From assembly GCA_964626055.1 (NCBI GenBank), contig CAZVDF010000012.1, positions 5,963 through 69,962 of the forward strand: a stretch of DNA of 64,000 nt. Direction: 5' to 3'. Every line of letters starts with the position of its first letter. Within the stretch, counting starts at the first letter, position 1. A program made the translations under genes and the position numbers. Of this stretch, positions 1-8,395 are shown one piece after another. Source of the stretch: JAFGSG01 sp964626055. Its GTDB lineage: Bacteria > Spirochaetota > UBA4802 > JAFGDQ01. The notes beneath the pieces are model-generated. The model did not search any database and had not been told where the DNA came from. It saw only the letters and a program-made list of their open reading frames with translations.

Positions 1-365
1 TTCAGATAATCGTTTTTCTTCGGGATGCCGGAAAATCCGAACCTGCTGTTTCCTGCCATAAGCACGATTTGCAGCACTGTGAAGGAAAACACAACGTTCA
101 GTTCCTGCGGCACAACAGCTATCAACCCGGCGATCTCTTCACGGGAGAGCCTGGCAATCTCCTGACCGAATATTTTTATCCTTCCCGATTTGCCGTTCAG
201 TATCCCGTTTATGCATTTCAGGAGAGTGGTTTTGCCGGAACCGTTCGGGCCCAGAAGCCCGCAAATGTCCCCGGCTTTAACCGAAAAGTTAATGTCATTC
301 AGGATTGTCTTTTCCCTGTAACCGAAATTCAGATCTTCCACAACAAGAATGTCGCCGTTATGCAT
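1..365 (-). CDS. ABC transporter ATP-binding protein, FecE/MolC type (partial)
   Basis: The start codon lies at 365 and the reading frame runs off the left edge, so only about 121 N-terminal residues are present. Translation gives an N-terminal strand, a Walker A motif GPNGSGKT near residue 39, and a Q-loop with the sequence VVPQ followed by an F-S-F-T-V motif. That loop is typical of ATPases serving FecCD/BtuC-type (type II) metal, siderophore or cobalamin importers, including MolC for molybdate/tungstate. It is cytoplasmic and would bind a membrane permease that presumably lies outside the window. It follows the metallophosphoesterase gene on the same strand with a palindromic repeat between. 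Substrate cannot be told from sequence; the surrounding molybdenum genes make molybdate or tungstate plausible. Confidence 0.85.
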   Translation of the reverse strand, partial: MHNGDILVVEDLNFGYREKTILNDINFSVKAGDICGLLGPNGSGKTTLLKCINGILNGKSGRIKIFGQEIARLSREEIAGLIAVVPQELNVVFSFTVLQIVLMAGNSRFGFSGIPKKNDYL

Positions 366-417
366 TTATATATCCGTTACTTATGTATTAGCTTATTCAA
401 GTAGATAATTCATGCAT

Positions 418-525
418 GATCTGACTGGATAATATCTATTTCGAAACCGCGTAAAAAACATCCTGTTTTATGCGGTTTTGGCGACATCCATGTCGCCGAC
501 TCCATAGATATTATCCAGTCAGATC
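418..525. repeat. Palindromic intergenic element (family B-like, divergent)
   Basis: Two perfectly complementary 22-nt arms (418-439 and 504-525) enclose two smaller hairpins: AAACCGC...GCGGTTT (about 445-479) and GGCGACAT-CC-ATGTCGCC (480-497). The second inner hairpin is a base-pair-preserving variant of GGCAACAT-CC-ATGTTGCC found in the elements at 7.9-8.1 kb and 14.4-14.5 kb. It fills the space between the metallophosphoesterase and the ATPase gene. Confidence 0.75.
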
Positions 526-552
526 ATTATTTGGCATCTACTGAAAAAAGTT

Positions 553-1605
553 CTAAATAGAAAACTCATCAAGAATCCGCCACGATTTCTCTTGCCCTGT
601 TTTCACGAGAGCCTTCCATGCTACAGTAATTTTTAAGCCTTCAATAGCTACCAGAACATATCCGTGATGATCGCTGTTTGAATACTCTCCCTTCACGCGC
701 ATATCTTCCCTGTATTTCCCCGGCCAGTCTCTCAAACTGCCTCCGCCCGTGCCTAAAATTATCTGTCGGACAGGATTGCCGGTGTCGTCCGGGATCACAG
801 CCCTATTGTACATGTGGTCATGCCCGCAAAAATAGATCTTTGCTCCGGCTTTTCCGATGCTGTCCCAGAAAACATCGCGATCTTTATGGAAATAAGAAAG
901 GTTATCTTTATGGATCGTTTCGAACGCAGGCTCGTGGCCGAAAATAAAGACATGCGGATTCTTATTTTCCGCAAGCTGCCGGTTAAGCCATTCCTGGTTT
1001 ATTTTGTGCTGGCTGATACTATACTGGTCAAGCCCGACAATAAACGCGTTTTTATGGGAGAAACTGTATGTCAGGCATTTTTCTTCAGGCGGCCCGTTCT
1101 GCGGAATATATGATTCACAGAACGCCTCTCTGAACGCTTTCCTCAATCTTATAACAGTATCCGGCGGCGGCTCAAGATGGGACGGCAGAGGCGGCAAAGC
1201 CAATCGCTCCGGCCCGCTGTCGTGGTTCCCTCTTACGGGGTATATCCGTATCCCGGCGCGATATACGGCGCCCATAGCTTTTTTCCAGCCTGCATACTGC
1301 CCGGTGTAATCAATGCCGAAATTTCTGAACCACCCGTTCACAAGATCCCCGGCAACAAGCACAAAATCCGGATTTTCTTTTACAATATCTTCCGCAATTG
1401 CTTTTACCGCTTCATCGTTTATGCAGGATCTGCCGGATTTATTCCGGTTATCGTTCTGGGTGTCGCTTATCACCGCGAACTTCCAGTCTCCGGGTTCCCG
1501 GGTGGAAGCTCCTGCGCAAAAGAAACCAGCGGCGGAAAAAATCAGCAAAGAGAGGGAAATCGCGACAGAAAAAACATTGTATTTCGGCCTGAATACAGAC
1601 AGCAT
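553..1605 (-). CDS. Secreted calcineurin-like metallophosphoesterase
   Basis: 350 residues with an N-terminal hydrophobic signal sequence (about residues 12-32) and the ordered metal-binding motifs of the calcineurin-like phosphoesterase family: D-x-Q near residue 48, GDLVNG near 86, GNHD near 126, a later GH-E-P and GHDHMYNR near 262. These residues bind the two-metal centre that hydrolyses phosphoester bonds. The signal sequence predicts export to the periplasm or beyond. The substrate is unknown. It reads the same way as the partial ATPase downstream and diverges from the porin, whose ModE-type promoter lies in the shared intergenic region but points the other way. Family assignment is firm; role in the molybdenum island is not shown. 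Confidence 0.88.
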   Translation of the reverse strand: MLSVFRPKYNVFSVAISLSLLIFSAAGFFCAGASTREPGDWKFAVISDTQNDNRNKSGRSCINDEAVKAIAEDIVKENPDFVLVAGDLVNGWFRNFGIDYTGQYAGWKKAMGAVYRAGIRIYPVRGNHDSGPERLALPPLPSHLEPPPDTVIRLRKAFREAFCESYIPQNGPPEEKCLTYSFSHKNAFIVGLDQYSISQHKINQEWLNRQLAENKNPHVFIFGHEPAFETIHKDNLSYFHKDRDVFWDSIGKAGAKIYFCGHDHMYNRAVIPDDTGNPVRQIILGTGGGSLRDWPGKYREDMRVKGEYSNSDHHGYVLVAIEGLKITVAWKALVKTGQEKSWRILDEFSI

Positions 1606-1763
1606 TTCCTTAATATCCTCCGGATCACATCAAATCTGCCGGGACAGGCGTCTAATACCTTCCCGTTAAGCAAAAACAGACATAACGTCCGATGTTGTCA
1701 AGTAATAATTCGCTTTTTATCGGAAGAAATTTCTTATAATACCGGAAAAAACAAAGAAATTTA

Positions 1764-1802
1764 TTGACATATATCATGCGTTATATCGATTTTAGCATAT
1801 CG
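1764..1802 (+). promoter_or_regulatory. Promoter box with degenerate ModE operator for the porin
   Basis: TTGACA (1764-1769) is followed after 9 bp by a 24-bp imperfect palindrome at 1779-1802: left half CGTTATAT, right half CATATCG. This is the same layout as six better matches in the window. The operator would overlap the -10 region, so bound ModE should repress. The match is weaker than the others. Confidence 0.55.
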
Positions 1803-1832
1803 CAACAATATAATTTTACGGAGGAAAAAATT

Positions 1833-2999
1833 ATGCAAAAAAAAATTTTTATTTTCTTTGTTTTTCTTGTTTTATCTGTTTTTTGTCTGGCCGCGGCAGC
1901 TATAGCGCAGGAAGCGCCCAAACAGGAAGTTCCGAAAGCGCCTGAAAAGCAGTTTGTCGACGTATCCGGGCAGGTGTTTTTCCAATGGGCAAAAGCGCTA
2001 ACTGTTTCCGACACTGCGTCGAACGATCATGAGGTTTCGCAATTTTCTTTACAGAGAGCGTACCTGAATTTCAATAAAAAATTCGATGATGTCCTGAGCG
2101 CAAAAGTGACAACGGACATAGAGAATACCGGGTATGGCACCGATAGCGCGAATACAACTTATAAATTATACATTAAATACGCTTACGCGCAGGCGAAACA
2201 GGATTTCGGGCCGACTAACTTGACCCTGAGGTTCGGGATGATTGATACGCCTGTCATTTCATTTATCGAAAACATAAGCGATGCAAGCTGGATTTACTCT
2301 AATTATATCAGTAAAAGCTCGGATCTTTTTAAAGGCAGCAAGCTCAGCATAGACACCCCGGCCGATATGGGGGCTTCTTTATGCGCCGATATAATAAAGA
2401 TGGTCAGAATTACCGGTCTGTATACGAACGGTAATGGGTACAAATCAACCGCAATGGAAGACAGAAGCAATACAGCCGATAATAAACAATATAAAAATTA
2501 TGGCAACGCCTGGCAGGGAATGATAACCGTGACACCGATAGATGGATTATCGGCTTTCGGATTTTACAGGAACCAGGATTGGAATAAAAACACTGACGGG
2601 AACTATATAATCTATTACGGCGCAGGCGCGGCATATTCGACTAAGCTGATAAAAGCGGGCGCGACATATTCGCTGCCTGAAAAAACAACAAAAAGCACTA
2701 CAGTTGATACAAAAGCCAGGTACTCTTTGCTTGATTCATGGGTTAATGTAAATCTCGATCCTGTTATTCGAATTCCAATTTTACTTTACGGACGTTATGC
2801 CGTCGGCAAAGCCGAGAATAACCAGGCAGAAAAGGACATGGGAACGAAATACGGCAAAAGCACAACCCTTTATGGCATCGGAGCCGGATATGTTGTAAGC
2901 GGAAACATGAGGTTAATGGCCTTCTACCAGAGCACTAAATATAAAGAAGCCAACAAGGCAGATACCGATCTATTTGTTAAAACAGAAATTAAATTTTAA
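1833..2999 (+). CDS. Outer-membrane porin-like protein
   Basis: The start at 1833 is chosen because it has an ACGGAGG ribosome-binding site and opens directly on a signal peptide (lysines, a long hydrophobic stretch, then A-x-A near residue 25). The mature part of the 388 residues alternates polar and hydrophobic residues, is rich in Y, G, K, N and T, and ends in K-F after an alternating strand, as outer-membrane beta-barrels do. A short proline/glutamate-rich linker follows the signal peptide. It resembles phosphate/anion-selective (OprP/OprO-like) porins in general texture, but no specific family can be fixed by eye. A candidate ModE operator in front suggests a role in getting molybdate through the outer membrane; that is an inference. 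Confidence 0.75.
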   Translation: MQKKIFIFFVFLVLSVFCLAAAAIAQEAPKQEVPKAPEKQFVDVSGQVFFQWAKALTVSDTASNDHEVSQFSLQRAYLNFNKKFDDVLSAKVTTDIENTGYGTDSANTTYKLYIKYAYAQAKQDFGPTNLTLRFGMIDTPVISFIENISDASWIYSNYISKSSDLFKGSKLSIDTPADMGASLCADIIKMVRITGLYTNGNGYKSTAMEDRSNTADNKQYKNYGNAWQGMITVTPIDGLSAFGFYRNQDWNKNTDGNYIIYYGAGAAYSTKLIKAGATYSLPEKTTKSTTVDTKARYSLLDSWVNVNLDPVIRIPILLYGRYAVGKAENNQAEKDMGTKYGKSTTLYGIGAGYVVSGNMRLMAFYQSTKYKEANKADTDLFVKTEIKF

Positions 3000-3069
3000 T
3001 TTTTCAAAACAAGAGATCACAGAGGATAACACAGAAAAATCATTGTAACAGATGTAATATTTTTTAAAA

Positions 3070-3132
3070 AAGGCATTACATTCATGGAATATCAGCTCAA
3101 ACACATTTTTCATCGGATGTCCTGCCTTTTTT
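3070..3132 (+). terminator. Possible terminator after the porin gene
   Basis: An imperfect stem (GGCATTACATTC with GGATGTCCTGCC) closes a loop of about 30 nt and is followed by a run of T. It separates the porin transcript from the modD promoter. The long loop and two mismatches make this a moderate call. Confidence 0.35.
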
Positions 3133-3164
3133 ATATTTGCCATTTTCTGTACTTCTTTCTAAAA

Positions 3165-3193
3165 TTGTCATTCGAATTAATTACATGTATAAT
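3165..3193 (+). promoter_or_regulatory. Sigma-70-type promoter for modD-modA-modA
   Basis: TTGTCA (3165-3170), a 17-bp spacer and TATAAT (3188-3193) precede modD by about 55 bp. No ModE-type palindrome overlaps it, unlike the promoters of the receptor and moeA operons. Confidence 0.6.
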
Positions 3194-3247
3194 TATTCAG
3201 AATACAGCAACTTTAAATTTTATATTCTTAAATTTTACGAATAAATT

Positions 3248-4102
3248 ATGTTAAACTATATTTCAGATTCAGATATTGAAGGCTTTATAGAAGAAGACGC
3301 GCCTTACGGCGACCTGACCACGCATCTCCTGGGCATTGGAGAAAAAAAAGGCGAGATCGTGTTCTCTTCCCGCGATGAAACAACGCTTTGCTGCACGGAA
3401 GAAGCAGGCAGGCTTTTTGAAAAGCTCGGAGCGAAAGTGATTCTGTCGCTGGCCAGCGGAACAACAGTATCCCCGAACACCGAATTTTTAAAAGTACGGG
3501 GTACGGCGCAGGCCCTGCATTCCGGATGGAAAGCGGCGCTTAATCTTCTGGAATACGCTTCCGGCATATCGAGCAGGACAGCCAGGATAGTAAGATCCGC
3601 ACGCAAAGTTAATCCCTCTGTTATGATAGTTTCTACGCGCAAGCTGTTCCCGGGTACAAAGAAGATTGCCGTCAAAGCCGTGGCTGCCGGGGGAGCGCTT
3701 CCGCACAGGCTCGGGCTTTCAGAGACAATACTCGTGTTCAAACAGCATACGGCTTTTCTCGGCGGGCTCGACGTATTTCTTAAAAGCATACCGGAGCTTC
3801 GGTCGAGGGCAAAGGAAACCAAAATAATAGCCGAAGCCGAAAATCCGGAAGAAGCGCTGAAGATAGCATACGCAGGAGCGGATATTGTCCAGATAGATAA
3901 AATGAAACCGGCGGAATTAAGCGAGCTGGTTAAAAAATTACGCGATTCCGCGCCTCAGGTGAAAATATCCGCAGCCGGCGGAATCAACGAATCGAATGCG
4001 GCGGAATACGCCGCGACCGGGGTAGACATACTCGTCCTTTCTTCCGTCTATTTCGGGAAACCCGCGGACATAGGCGTCCGTATATTACCGATAAAGGAGT
4101 AA
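3248..4102 (+). CDS. modD: ModD, molybdenum-locus nicotinate phosphoribosyltransferase-like protein
   Basis: 284 residues with the fold signature of quinolinate phosphoribosyltransferase (NadC): the N-terminal substrate-binding half begins E-D-A-P-Y-G-D-L-T-T, followed by N-L-L-E-Y-A-S-G-I-S (about 98-107) and the TRK (S-T-R-K) motif near 128. The C-terminal barrel contains A-D-I-V-Q-I-D-K-M and A-A-G-G-I-N motifs. ModD proteins differ from NadC and are typically found next to modABC; their reaction is not settled. Here it is the first gene of a modD-modA-modA run with 5-50 bp gaps, which supports the ModD call over a housekeeping NadC. It is cytoplasmic. Confidence 0.85.
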   Translation: MLNYISDSDIEGFIEEDAPYGDLTTHLLGIGEKKGEIVFSSRDETTLCCTEEAGRLFEKLGAKVILSLASGTTVSPNTEFLKVRGTAQALHSGWKAALNLLEYASGISSRTARIVRSARKVNPSVMIVSTRKLFPGTKKIAVKAVAAGGALPHRLGLSETILVFKQHTAFLGGLDVFLKSIPELRSRAKETKIIAEAENPEEALKIAYAGADIVQIDKMKPAELSELVKKLRDSAPQVKISAAGGINESNAAEYAATGVDILVLSSVYFGKPADIGVRILPIKE

Positions 4103-4107
4103 TTAAA

Positions 4108-4845
4108 ATGCAAAAGATTATCTTTTTAATAATATCATTTTTATTTTTTCATCTTTCCGCCAATGCCGCGGAAATAACCTTTGCGGCAGGCGCAGGTTTG
4201 AAGGATGTTCTTAACGACATATCGAACGCATATATGCAGAAAAACCATGATGTTAAAATCACTAAAAATATAGTTGTTTCAGGCATACTTGCCATGCAAA
4301 TGGACAGCGGGGCAAAGGTCGATATTGTATTTGTTGCCAATAGAGAATGGATGGATTACCTGAAGGAAAAAAAACACGTTAACAATGAGAGCATTGCGCC
4401 GTTTGCCTACAATACCCTGGTATTTGTCGGCAAAGGTAAAAATCGCGCGGTGTCGATAGAGGATATTGCCAGGCTCGATAAGATAGCAATAGGAAATCCT
4501 AAAAGCGTGCCGGCCGGTCAATACGCGATTGAAGCTATCAGGAAAGCCGGAATTGAAAATTTGCTCGAGAAAAAGCTCGTAATGTCCCGGGATGTCCGCG
4601 AGTGCCTGCTATACGCCGAGAAAGGCGAGGTGGACGGCGCCTTCGTATATAAGACCGATGCATCGCTCTCATCGAAAGTGACGGTATGGTTCACAGTGCC
4701 GCAGAAATATTACAGCAGGGTTGTCTATTTATACGCTCTCTCGGCCGACGGGGTTAAAAATAAAAGTGCCGTACAGTTTTTCAATTTCATCCGGAGCGAT
4801 GAAGCTAAAAAATCTATTTTAAAATTTGGATTTGAGATCCGTTGA
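4108..4845 (+). CDS. modA: Molybdate-binding periplasmic protein ModA (copy 1, altered site)
   Basis: 245 residues: an N-terminal signal peptide ending S-A-N-A-A, then the ModA/WtpA-type binding fold. Shared ModA features include S-V-P-A-G-Q-Y near 134, R-D-V-R near 163 and V-Y-K-T-D-A near 180. The residue after A-A-G-A is G where ModA proteins (and the second copy here) have A-x-S-L; that serine normally contacts the oxyanion. The second serine motif is V-S-G. Lid and hinge parts look intact, so specificity may be shifted rather than lost. It starts 5 bp after modD and ends 50 bp before the second copy, an evident tandem duplication that has diverged. Confidence 0.85.
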   Translation: MQKIIFLIISFLFFHLSANAAEITFAAGAGLKDVLNDISNAYMQKNHDVKITKNIVVSGILAMQMDSGAKVDIVFVANREWMDYLKEKKHVNNESIAPFAYNTLVFVGKGKNRAVSIEDIARLDKIAIGNPKSVPAGQYAIEAIRKAGIENLLEKKLVMSRDVRECLLYAEKGEVDGAFVYKTDASLSSKVTVWFTVPQKYYSRVVYLYALSADGVKNKSAVQFFNFIRSDEAKKSILKFGFEIR

Positions 4846-4895
4846 TCCGGCGATCAGGACAAAAACAACACACTTGCAAAAGGAGAAAAATTTAT

Positions 4896-5648
4896 ATGAA
4901 AAAAAATATTATTAAACTAATGCTGGCTTTAGTTTGTGCGATAATATCTGCAGTTCCGGCTTTTGCCGGAGATGTCAATCTGTCGGTTGCCATGAGCCTT
5001 AAAGACGTAATGACGGACCTGACCCAGCAATTTTCAAAAGAGAATCCGGCCATAAAGTTTCAGACTAATCTCGGCGGATCAGGTGCAATAGCAAAGCAGC
5101 TTGAAAGCGGGGCGCCTGCTGATATGTTCTTTTCAGCCAATATTAAATGGATGAAATTCCTGGAAGAAAAAAAGCTGATTGAAAACAAATACAGTAAAAT
5201 AATGGCATATAACTCCCTTGTTTTTGTAGGCAAACCGGGATTAGATGTAAAAAAAATACAGGACATTATAAAACTCGATAAAATATCGATTGGCAGTCCC
5301 AGCAGCGTACCCGCCGGCGAATATGCCATGCAGGCTCTAAAAAAAGCCGGTTTTGAAAAACAGCTTGAAAAGAAACTTGTGATGGCAAAGGATGTTCGCA
5401 CATGTCTTATGTATGCGGATAAAGGTGAAGTTAACGGTTCTTTTGTCTACAAAACAGACGCCGAAGAGATGGCAAAGAACGTAAAAATTCTTTTTACTGT
5501 TCCCCAGAATCTTTACCCGCGCGTAACATATCCGATGGCCCTGACTGTTGCAGGAAGCAAAAATCCGGAAGCTGTTAAATTTTATGAATTTTTACAAACG
5601 AAAAAAGCAAAAACAATTCTTGCGCAGCACGGCTTTATAACAAAGTAA
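4896..5648 (+). CDS. modA: Molybdate-binding periplasmic protein ModA (copy 2, canonical)
   Basis: The start at 4896 follows an AAAGGAG ribosome-binding site and opens on a clear signal peptide ending P-A-F-A-G; an upstream in-frame start would place 18 non-signal residues before it. The 250-residue product has the canonical oxyanion motifs A-M-S-L-K-D near the start of the mature protein, G-G-S-G-A-I-A, S-V-P-A-G-E-Y, D-V-R-T-C and V-Y-K-T-D-A. It should capture molybdate or tungstate in the periplasm and hand it to ModB/ModC, whose genes start about 470 bp further on after two mobile-type repeats. Confidence 0.92.
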   Translation: MKKNIIKLMLALVCAIISAVPAFAGDVNLSVAMSLKDVMTDLTQQFSKENPAIKFQTNLGGSGAIAKQLESGAPADMFFSANIKWMKFLEEKKLIENKYSKIMAYNSLVFVGKPGLDVKKIQDIIKLDKISIGSPSSVPAGEYAMQALKKAGFEKQLEKKLVMAKDVRTCLMYADKGEVNGSFVYKTDAEEMAKNVKILFTVPQNLYPRVTYPMALTVAGSKNPEAVKFYEFLQTKKAKTILAQHGFITK

Positions 5649-5713
5649 ACTAACATACCACTTCTACAATAGTAGGATGTAGATGCTTCCATAAGGCAGG
5701 AGGACGAAGATTT

Positions 5714-5752
5714 GGATTCATAACAGCCGTCTATGACGGCGGTTATGAATCC
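5714..5752. other. Strong hairpin downstream of modA2
   Basis: An 11-bp stem GGATTCATAAC/GTTATGAATCC encloses a further CCGTC/GACGG stem. There is no T-run, so it is not a clear intrinsic terminator; it may shield the mRNA end or be a repeat. It lies at the head of the 465-bp modA-modB gap, which otherwise contains only elements A1 and B4. Confidence 0.6.
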
Positions 5753-5756
5753 AGAG

Positions 5757-5956
5757 GTCATCTTAAAATTATAAATTCATATAAGTGATTAGCGATAAAT
5801 AGGGATACATTAGAAAATTTTCTGCGGAATCAGACTTTCCTGGTTAATTTTATATGTTTTTGAACGCAACTGCATCAGGTCTGAAAAGCGTCCTCAAAAA
5901 TTTTCCAATGTATCCCTATTTATCAAGAAAGAAAATATAATTTTAAGATAGCTTCA
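5757..5956. repeat. Palindromic element family A, copy A1
   Basis: Outer inverted ends (CATCTTAAAATTATA and its partner near 5937-5951) enclose 28-nt arms at 5794-5821 and 5897-5924 that pair with one mismatch. The interior carries the family core: TTTTCTGCGGAATCAGAC on one side and GTCTGA...GCGTCCTCAAAAATTTT on the other. Copies A3 and A4 share the core and have compensating changes in the arms. Confidence 0.85.
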
Positions 5957-5979
5957 ATTATATTTTAAAATATAATTTA

Positions 5980-6085
5980 CTCAAGTTGACTGACTTCTTT
6001 TATTGATATAGTGAACAATAGCGATAAAATGATAAAATTTTATTGCAGATGTTTATACTTTATTTAAAAGAAGTCAGCCAGGTTA
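5980..6085. repeat. MITE-like element family B, short copy B4, with promoter
   Basis: Ends CTCAAGTTGACTGACTT and AAGTCAGCCAGGTTA are imperfect inverted repeats shared with the element at 7939-8122; the interior is reduced to a small palindrome around ATAAAAT/ATTTTAT. It contains a good promoter, TTGATA (6003-6008), 16 bp, TAAAAT (6025-6030), pointing at modB, which begins at 6114. Confidence 0.7.
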
Positions 6086-6113
6086 AAAAATAAACTCAGT
6101 TTAAATTAATTAT

Positions 6114-6800
6114 ATGTTTGAATTTACACAGGCAGACTACTCAGCTATTTTACTTTCTGTTAAGGTAGCGATTACGGCAACCGTTATATCTCTTCCTTTC
6201 GGTTTTGCTGTAGCTTATGTAATGACATATAAACGCTTTCGGGGAATAGTCTTACTGGATGTAATTGTGAATCTCCCGCTTACCCTGCCGCCGGTCGTTA
6301 TTGGATATATTCTGCTTTTGCTTTTAAGCCGGGACGGATTTATAAGCAGAATTCTGCTTCAGCCGCTCGGTATAAGGCTTATCTTTACCTGGAAGGCAGC
6401 TGTTATTGCGACAGCCATTGTTGGTTTCCCCCTCATGGTAAGGTCGATACGTACGGGCATGGAAACTATCGATAAACGGCTTATTCAGGCTTCCCGCACG
6501 CTCGGCGCTGGGAGTATGGACTCGATTATGACGATTATTTTCCCGCTTTCAATTCGCGGAATAATCGCGGGTTCAATTCTTATGTTTGCCCGCGCCCTGG
6601 GTGAGTTCGGGGCCACAATAATCGTCGCAGGCAATATCCCGGGCGTGACCCAGACCATCCCGCTTGCGATTTATGAATATGTAAGCTCCCCAAGAGGAGA
6701 CCTCATGGCTATGGCATTATGTACAGTTTCCGTCACAATCTCGGTAATTGTCCTTGTATTTCACGAATGGCTCGGGAGAAAAATGGTAAAGGCCGTCTGA
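6114..6800 (+). CDS. modB: Molybdate ABC transporter permease ModB
   Basis: 228 residues, about five membrane helices, with the binding-protein-dependent permease EAA loop near residues 125-155 (S-R-T-L-G-A-G...I-I-F-P-L-S-I-R-G-I) followed by A-R-A-L-G-E-F-G-A-T, the hallmark of ModB/CysT-type permeases. It forms the membrane channel with ModC. modC starts 1 bp after its stop, so the two are translationally coupled. No Shine-Dalgarno sequence is visible before its ATG: the upstream 30 bp are A/T only, right after element B4. The insertion may have replaced the original leader. Confidence 0.93.
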   Translation: MFEFTQADYSAILLSVKVAITATVISLPFGFAVAYVMTYKRFRGIVLLDVIVNLPLTLPPVVIGYILLLLLSRDGFISRILLQPLGIRLIFTWKAAVIATAIVGFPLMVRSIRTGMETIDKRLIQASRTLGAGSMDSIMTIIFPLSIRGIIAGSILMFARALGEFGATIIVAGNIPGVTQTIPLAIYEYVSSPRGDLMAMALCTVSVTISVIVLVFHEWLGRKMVKAV

Positions 6801-6801
6801 T

Positions 6802-7854
6802 ATGGAATTATCTTTCAACCTTAAAAAGAAATATCATTCATTTTCGCTGGATATCGATTATTCCGCGCATGGCGGCAGAACCGGGGTGTTCGGTCCGTCA
6901 GGAAGCGGTAAATCCACTCTCATGAGCCTGCTCGCCGGGCTTGAGCATCCGGACAGCGGATTTATCAGCCTCGACGGGGAGACGCTTTTCGACAGCGGAC
7001 ATCATGTCAGCATTCCGCCCGATAAAAGAAGGATAGGCATTGTTTTCCAGCAGCCGCATCTTTTCCCGCATCTTTCGGTTCGGAATAACCTGCTCTACGG
7101 ATTCAAACGTTCCGCGCCGGGAGACCGCAAAATAACTCCGAACAGCATTGTAAATGTCCTCCGGATAGAAAATCTTATGCACAGAAATGTGGCCAATCTG
7201 TCCGGAGGAGAAAAACAGCGCGTCGCAATCGGCAGAGCCGTTCTCTCGAATCCCAGGCTTCTTCTAATGGACGAACCTCTGTCGGGCCTTGACGACAAGC
7301 TGAAATTCCAGATCATCCCGTTCATAAAAAAAACATGCGAGACATTCAACATACCGTATATCTTCATATCGCATTCGATACTTGAAATGAGAATAATGAC
7401 GGACCGCGTTCTGCCGATCTCCGAAGGCCGCGCCGCGGGAAGCGTCACATCCGATGAACTGGCCCTGGGGCACATGAAGGATTCAGCCGGCTATATCAAT
7501 CTTTTAAGGCTTCAAAATCCCAGAAGGATCGACGGCATGTACGCGTACAGATGGGGCGGACAGAACGTTTTAATTTCCGACGGCAGCGATACGGACGAAG
7601 CGCTTTTCCAGATATTATCAACGGATATAATACTTTTTAAACGCCATCCTGAAGCTACCAGCGCGAGAAACCTTCTGAAATGCAGGGTCAAGAATGTTTT
7701 TCAAACCGGACACAGGCTCGGTGTCGAGCTCGATTGCGGCGGAGAAAAGCTTATCGCTGAAATAGTAAAAGAGTCCGCCGAAGAGCTCGGAGTCCGCGAA
7801 GGAGCGGAGATATTTGCCGCGATGAAAGCGGTCGCATTCAGGCGGCTGCTGTAG
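6802..7854 (+). CDS. modC: Molybdate ABC transporter ATPase ModC
   Basis: 350 residues. Walker A G-P-S-G-S-G-K-S at about 31-38, Q-loop V-F-Q-Q-P-H-L-F near 85, signature L-S-G-G-E-K-Q-R near 135, Walker B L-L-L-M-D-E-P-L near 152 and the H-loop histidine in F-I-S-H-S. The C-terminal third (about 225-350) extends past the ATPase core as in ModC and includes a molbindin-like domain near 285-350, which in this family lets molybdate inhibit the transporter. The gene is coupled to modB. Confidence 0.93.
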   Translation: MELSFNLKKKYHSFSLDIDYSAHGGRTGVFGPSGSGKSTLMSLLAGLEHPDSGFISLDGETLFDSGHHVSIPPDKRRIGIVFQQPHLFPHLSVRNNLLYGFKRSAPGDRKITPNSIVNVLRIENLMHRNVANLSGGEKQRVAIGRAVLSNPRLLLMDEPLSGLDDKLKFQIIPFIKKTCETFNIPYIFISHSILEMRIMTDRVLPISEGRAAGSVTSDELALGHMKDSAGYINLLRLQNPRRIDGMYAYRWGGQNVLISDGSDTDEALFQILSTDIILFKRHPEATSARNLLKCRVKNVFQTGHRLGVELDCGGEKLIAEIVKESAEELGVREGAEIFAAMKAVAFRRLL

Positions 7855-7938
7855 TCCGAAAATAATATTTTTATTTGCTTTATTCTCTCCTGCGCATTAT
7901 AATCCGAACATAATCTTTAAAAATAAACAAATTATTTA

Positions 7939-8122
7939 CTCAAGTTGACTGACTTTTATCACACTTAATACTATCGATAGAATGATAGATTATGATCAAT
8001 TTTCCGCATCAAATACCCCATCCGTGGACTCTTCGGCGGTCGGCAACATCCATGTTGCCTTAAAATTGATCATAATCTATCATTCTATCGCAAATGTTTA
8101 TAAAAAAGTCAGTCAAGATGAG
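7939..8122. mobile_element. MITE-like element family B, copy B2
   Basis: Inverted ends CTCAAGTTGACTGACTT and (right, read inward) CTCATCTTGACTGACTT differ at two positions. TTATTTA lies directly outside both ends, a 7-bp target duplication. Inside, perfect 28-nt arms (7976-8003 and 8062-8089) enclose a core with GGCAACAT-CC-ATGTTGCC. The TTGACT in the left end, 18 bp from TACTAT, could act as an outward promoter for mop. Confidence 0.82.
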
Positions 8123-8141
8123 TTATTTAAAGGAGGCGCAT

Positions 8142-8348
8142 ATGCAATTAAGCGCAAGAAACCAGCTTAAAGGCAAAGTGCTCAGCGTCGATCTCGGGAC
8201 CATTATGGCAAAAGTAAAGATCGATATCGGCGGGGGTAACAAAATAACATCACTGATATCCAAAGAAGCTGTCGAAGACCTGAAAATAAAAGCAGGTGAC
8301 AGCATCACAGCTATTATTAAAGCTACCGAGGTTATGGTAGGGAAATAA
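8142..8348 (+). CDS. mop: Mop, single-domain molbindin
   Basis: 68 residues starting M-Q-L-S-A-R-N-Q-L-K-G-K-V, the classic start of the molybdopterin-binding/molbindin (TOBE) domain, with later S-L-I-S-K-E-A-V and A-I-I-K-A-T-E-V-M motifs. The start at 8142 has AAAGGAGG six bases upstream; an earlier in-frame ATG lies in the mobile element and is rejected. Molbindins assemble into hexamers that store or buffer molybdate in the cytoplasm. As the ModE in this window has no molbindin domains of its own, this protein could supply the molybdate signal; that is an inference. Confidence 0.92.
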   Translation: MQLSARNQLKGKVLSVDLGTIMAKVKIDIGGGNKITSLISKEAVEDLKIKAGDSITAIIKATEVMVGK

Positions 8349-8395
8349 ATTTTTATTTATAATTAGTAATTCAACAATATTAAAGTATTCATTAA

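Noticed and set aside
3248..4102. Housekeeping NadC
   Set aside because: Position at the head of modA-modA and the divergent active-site context fit ModD better, though the fold is the same.
7982..8170. Open frame through the palindromic element upstream of mop
   Set aside because: It is formed by the inverted-repeat arms and core of a MITE-like element and has no ribosome-binding site.
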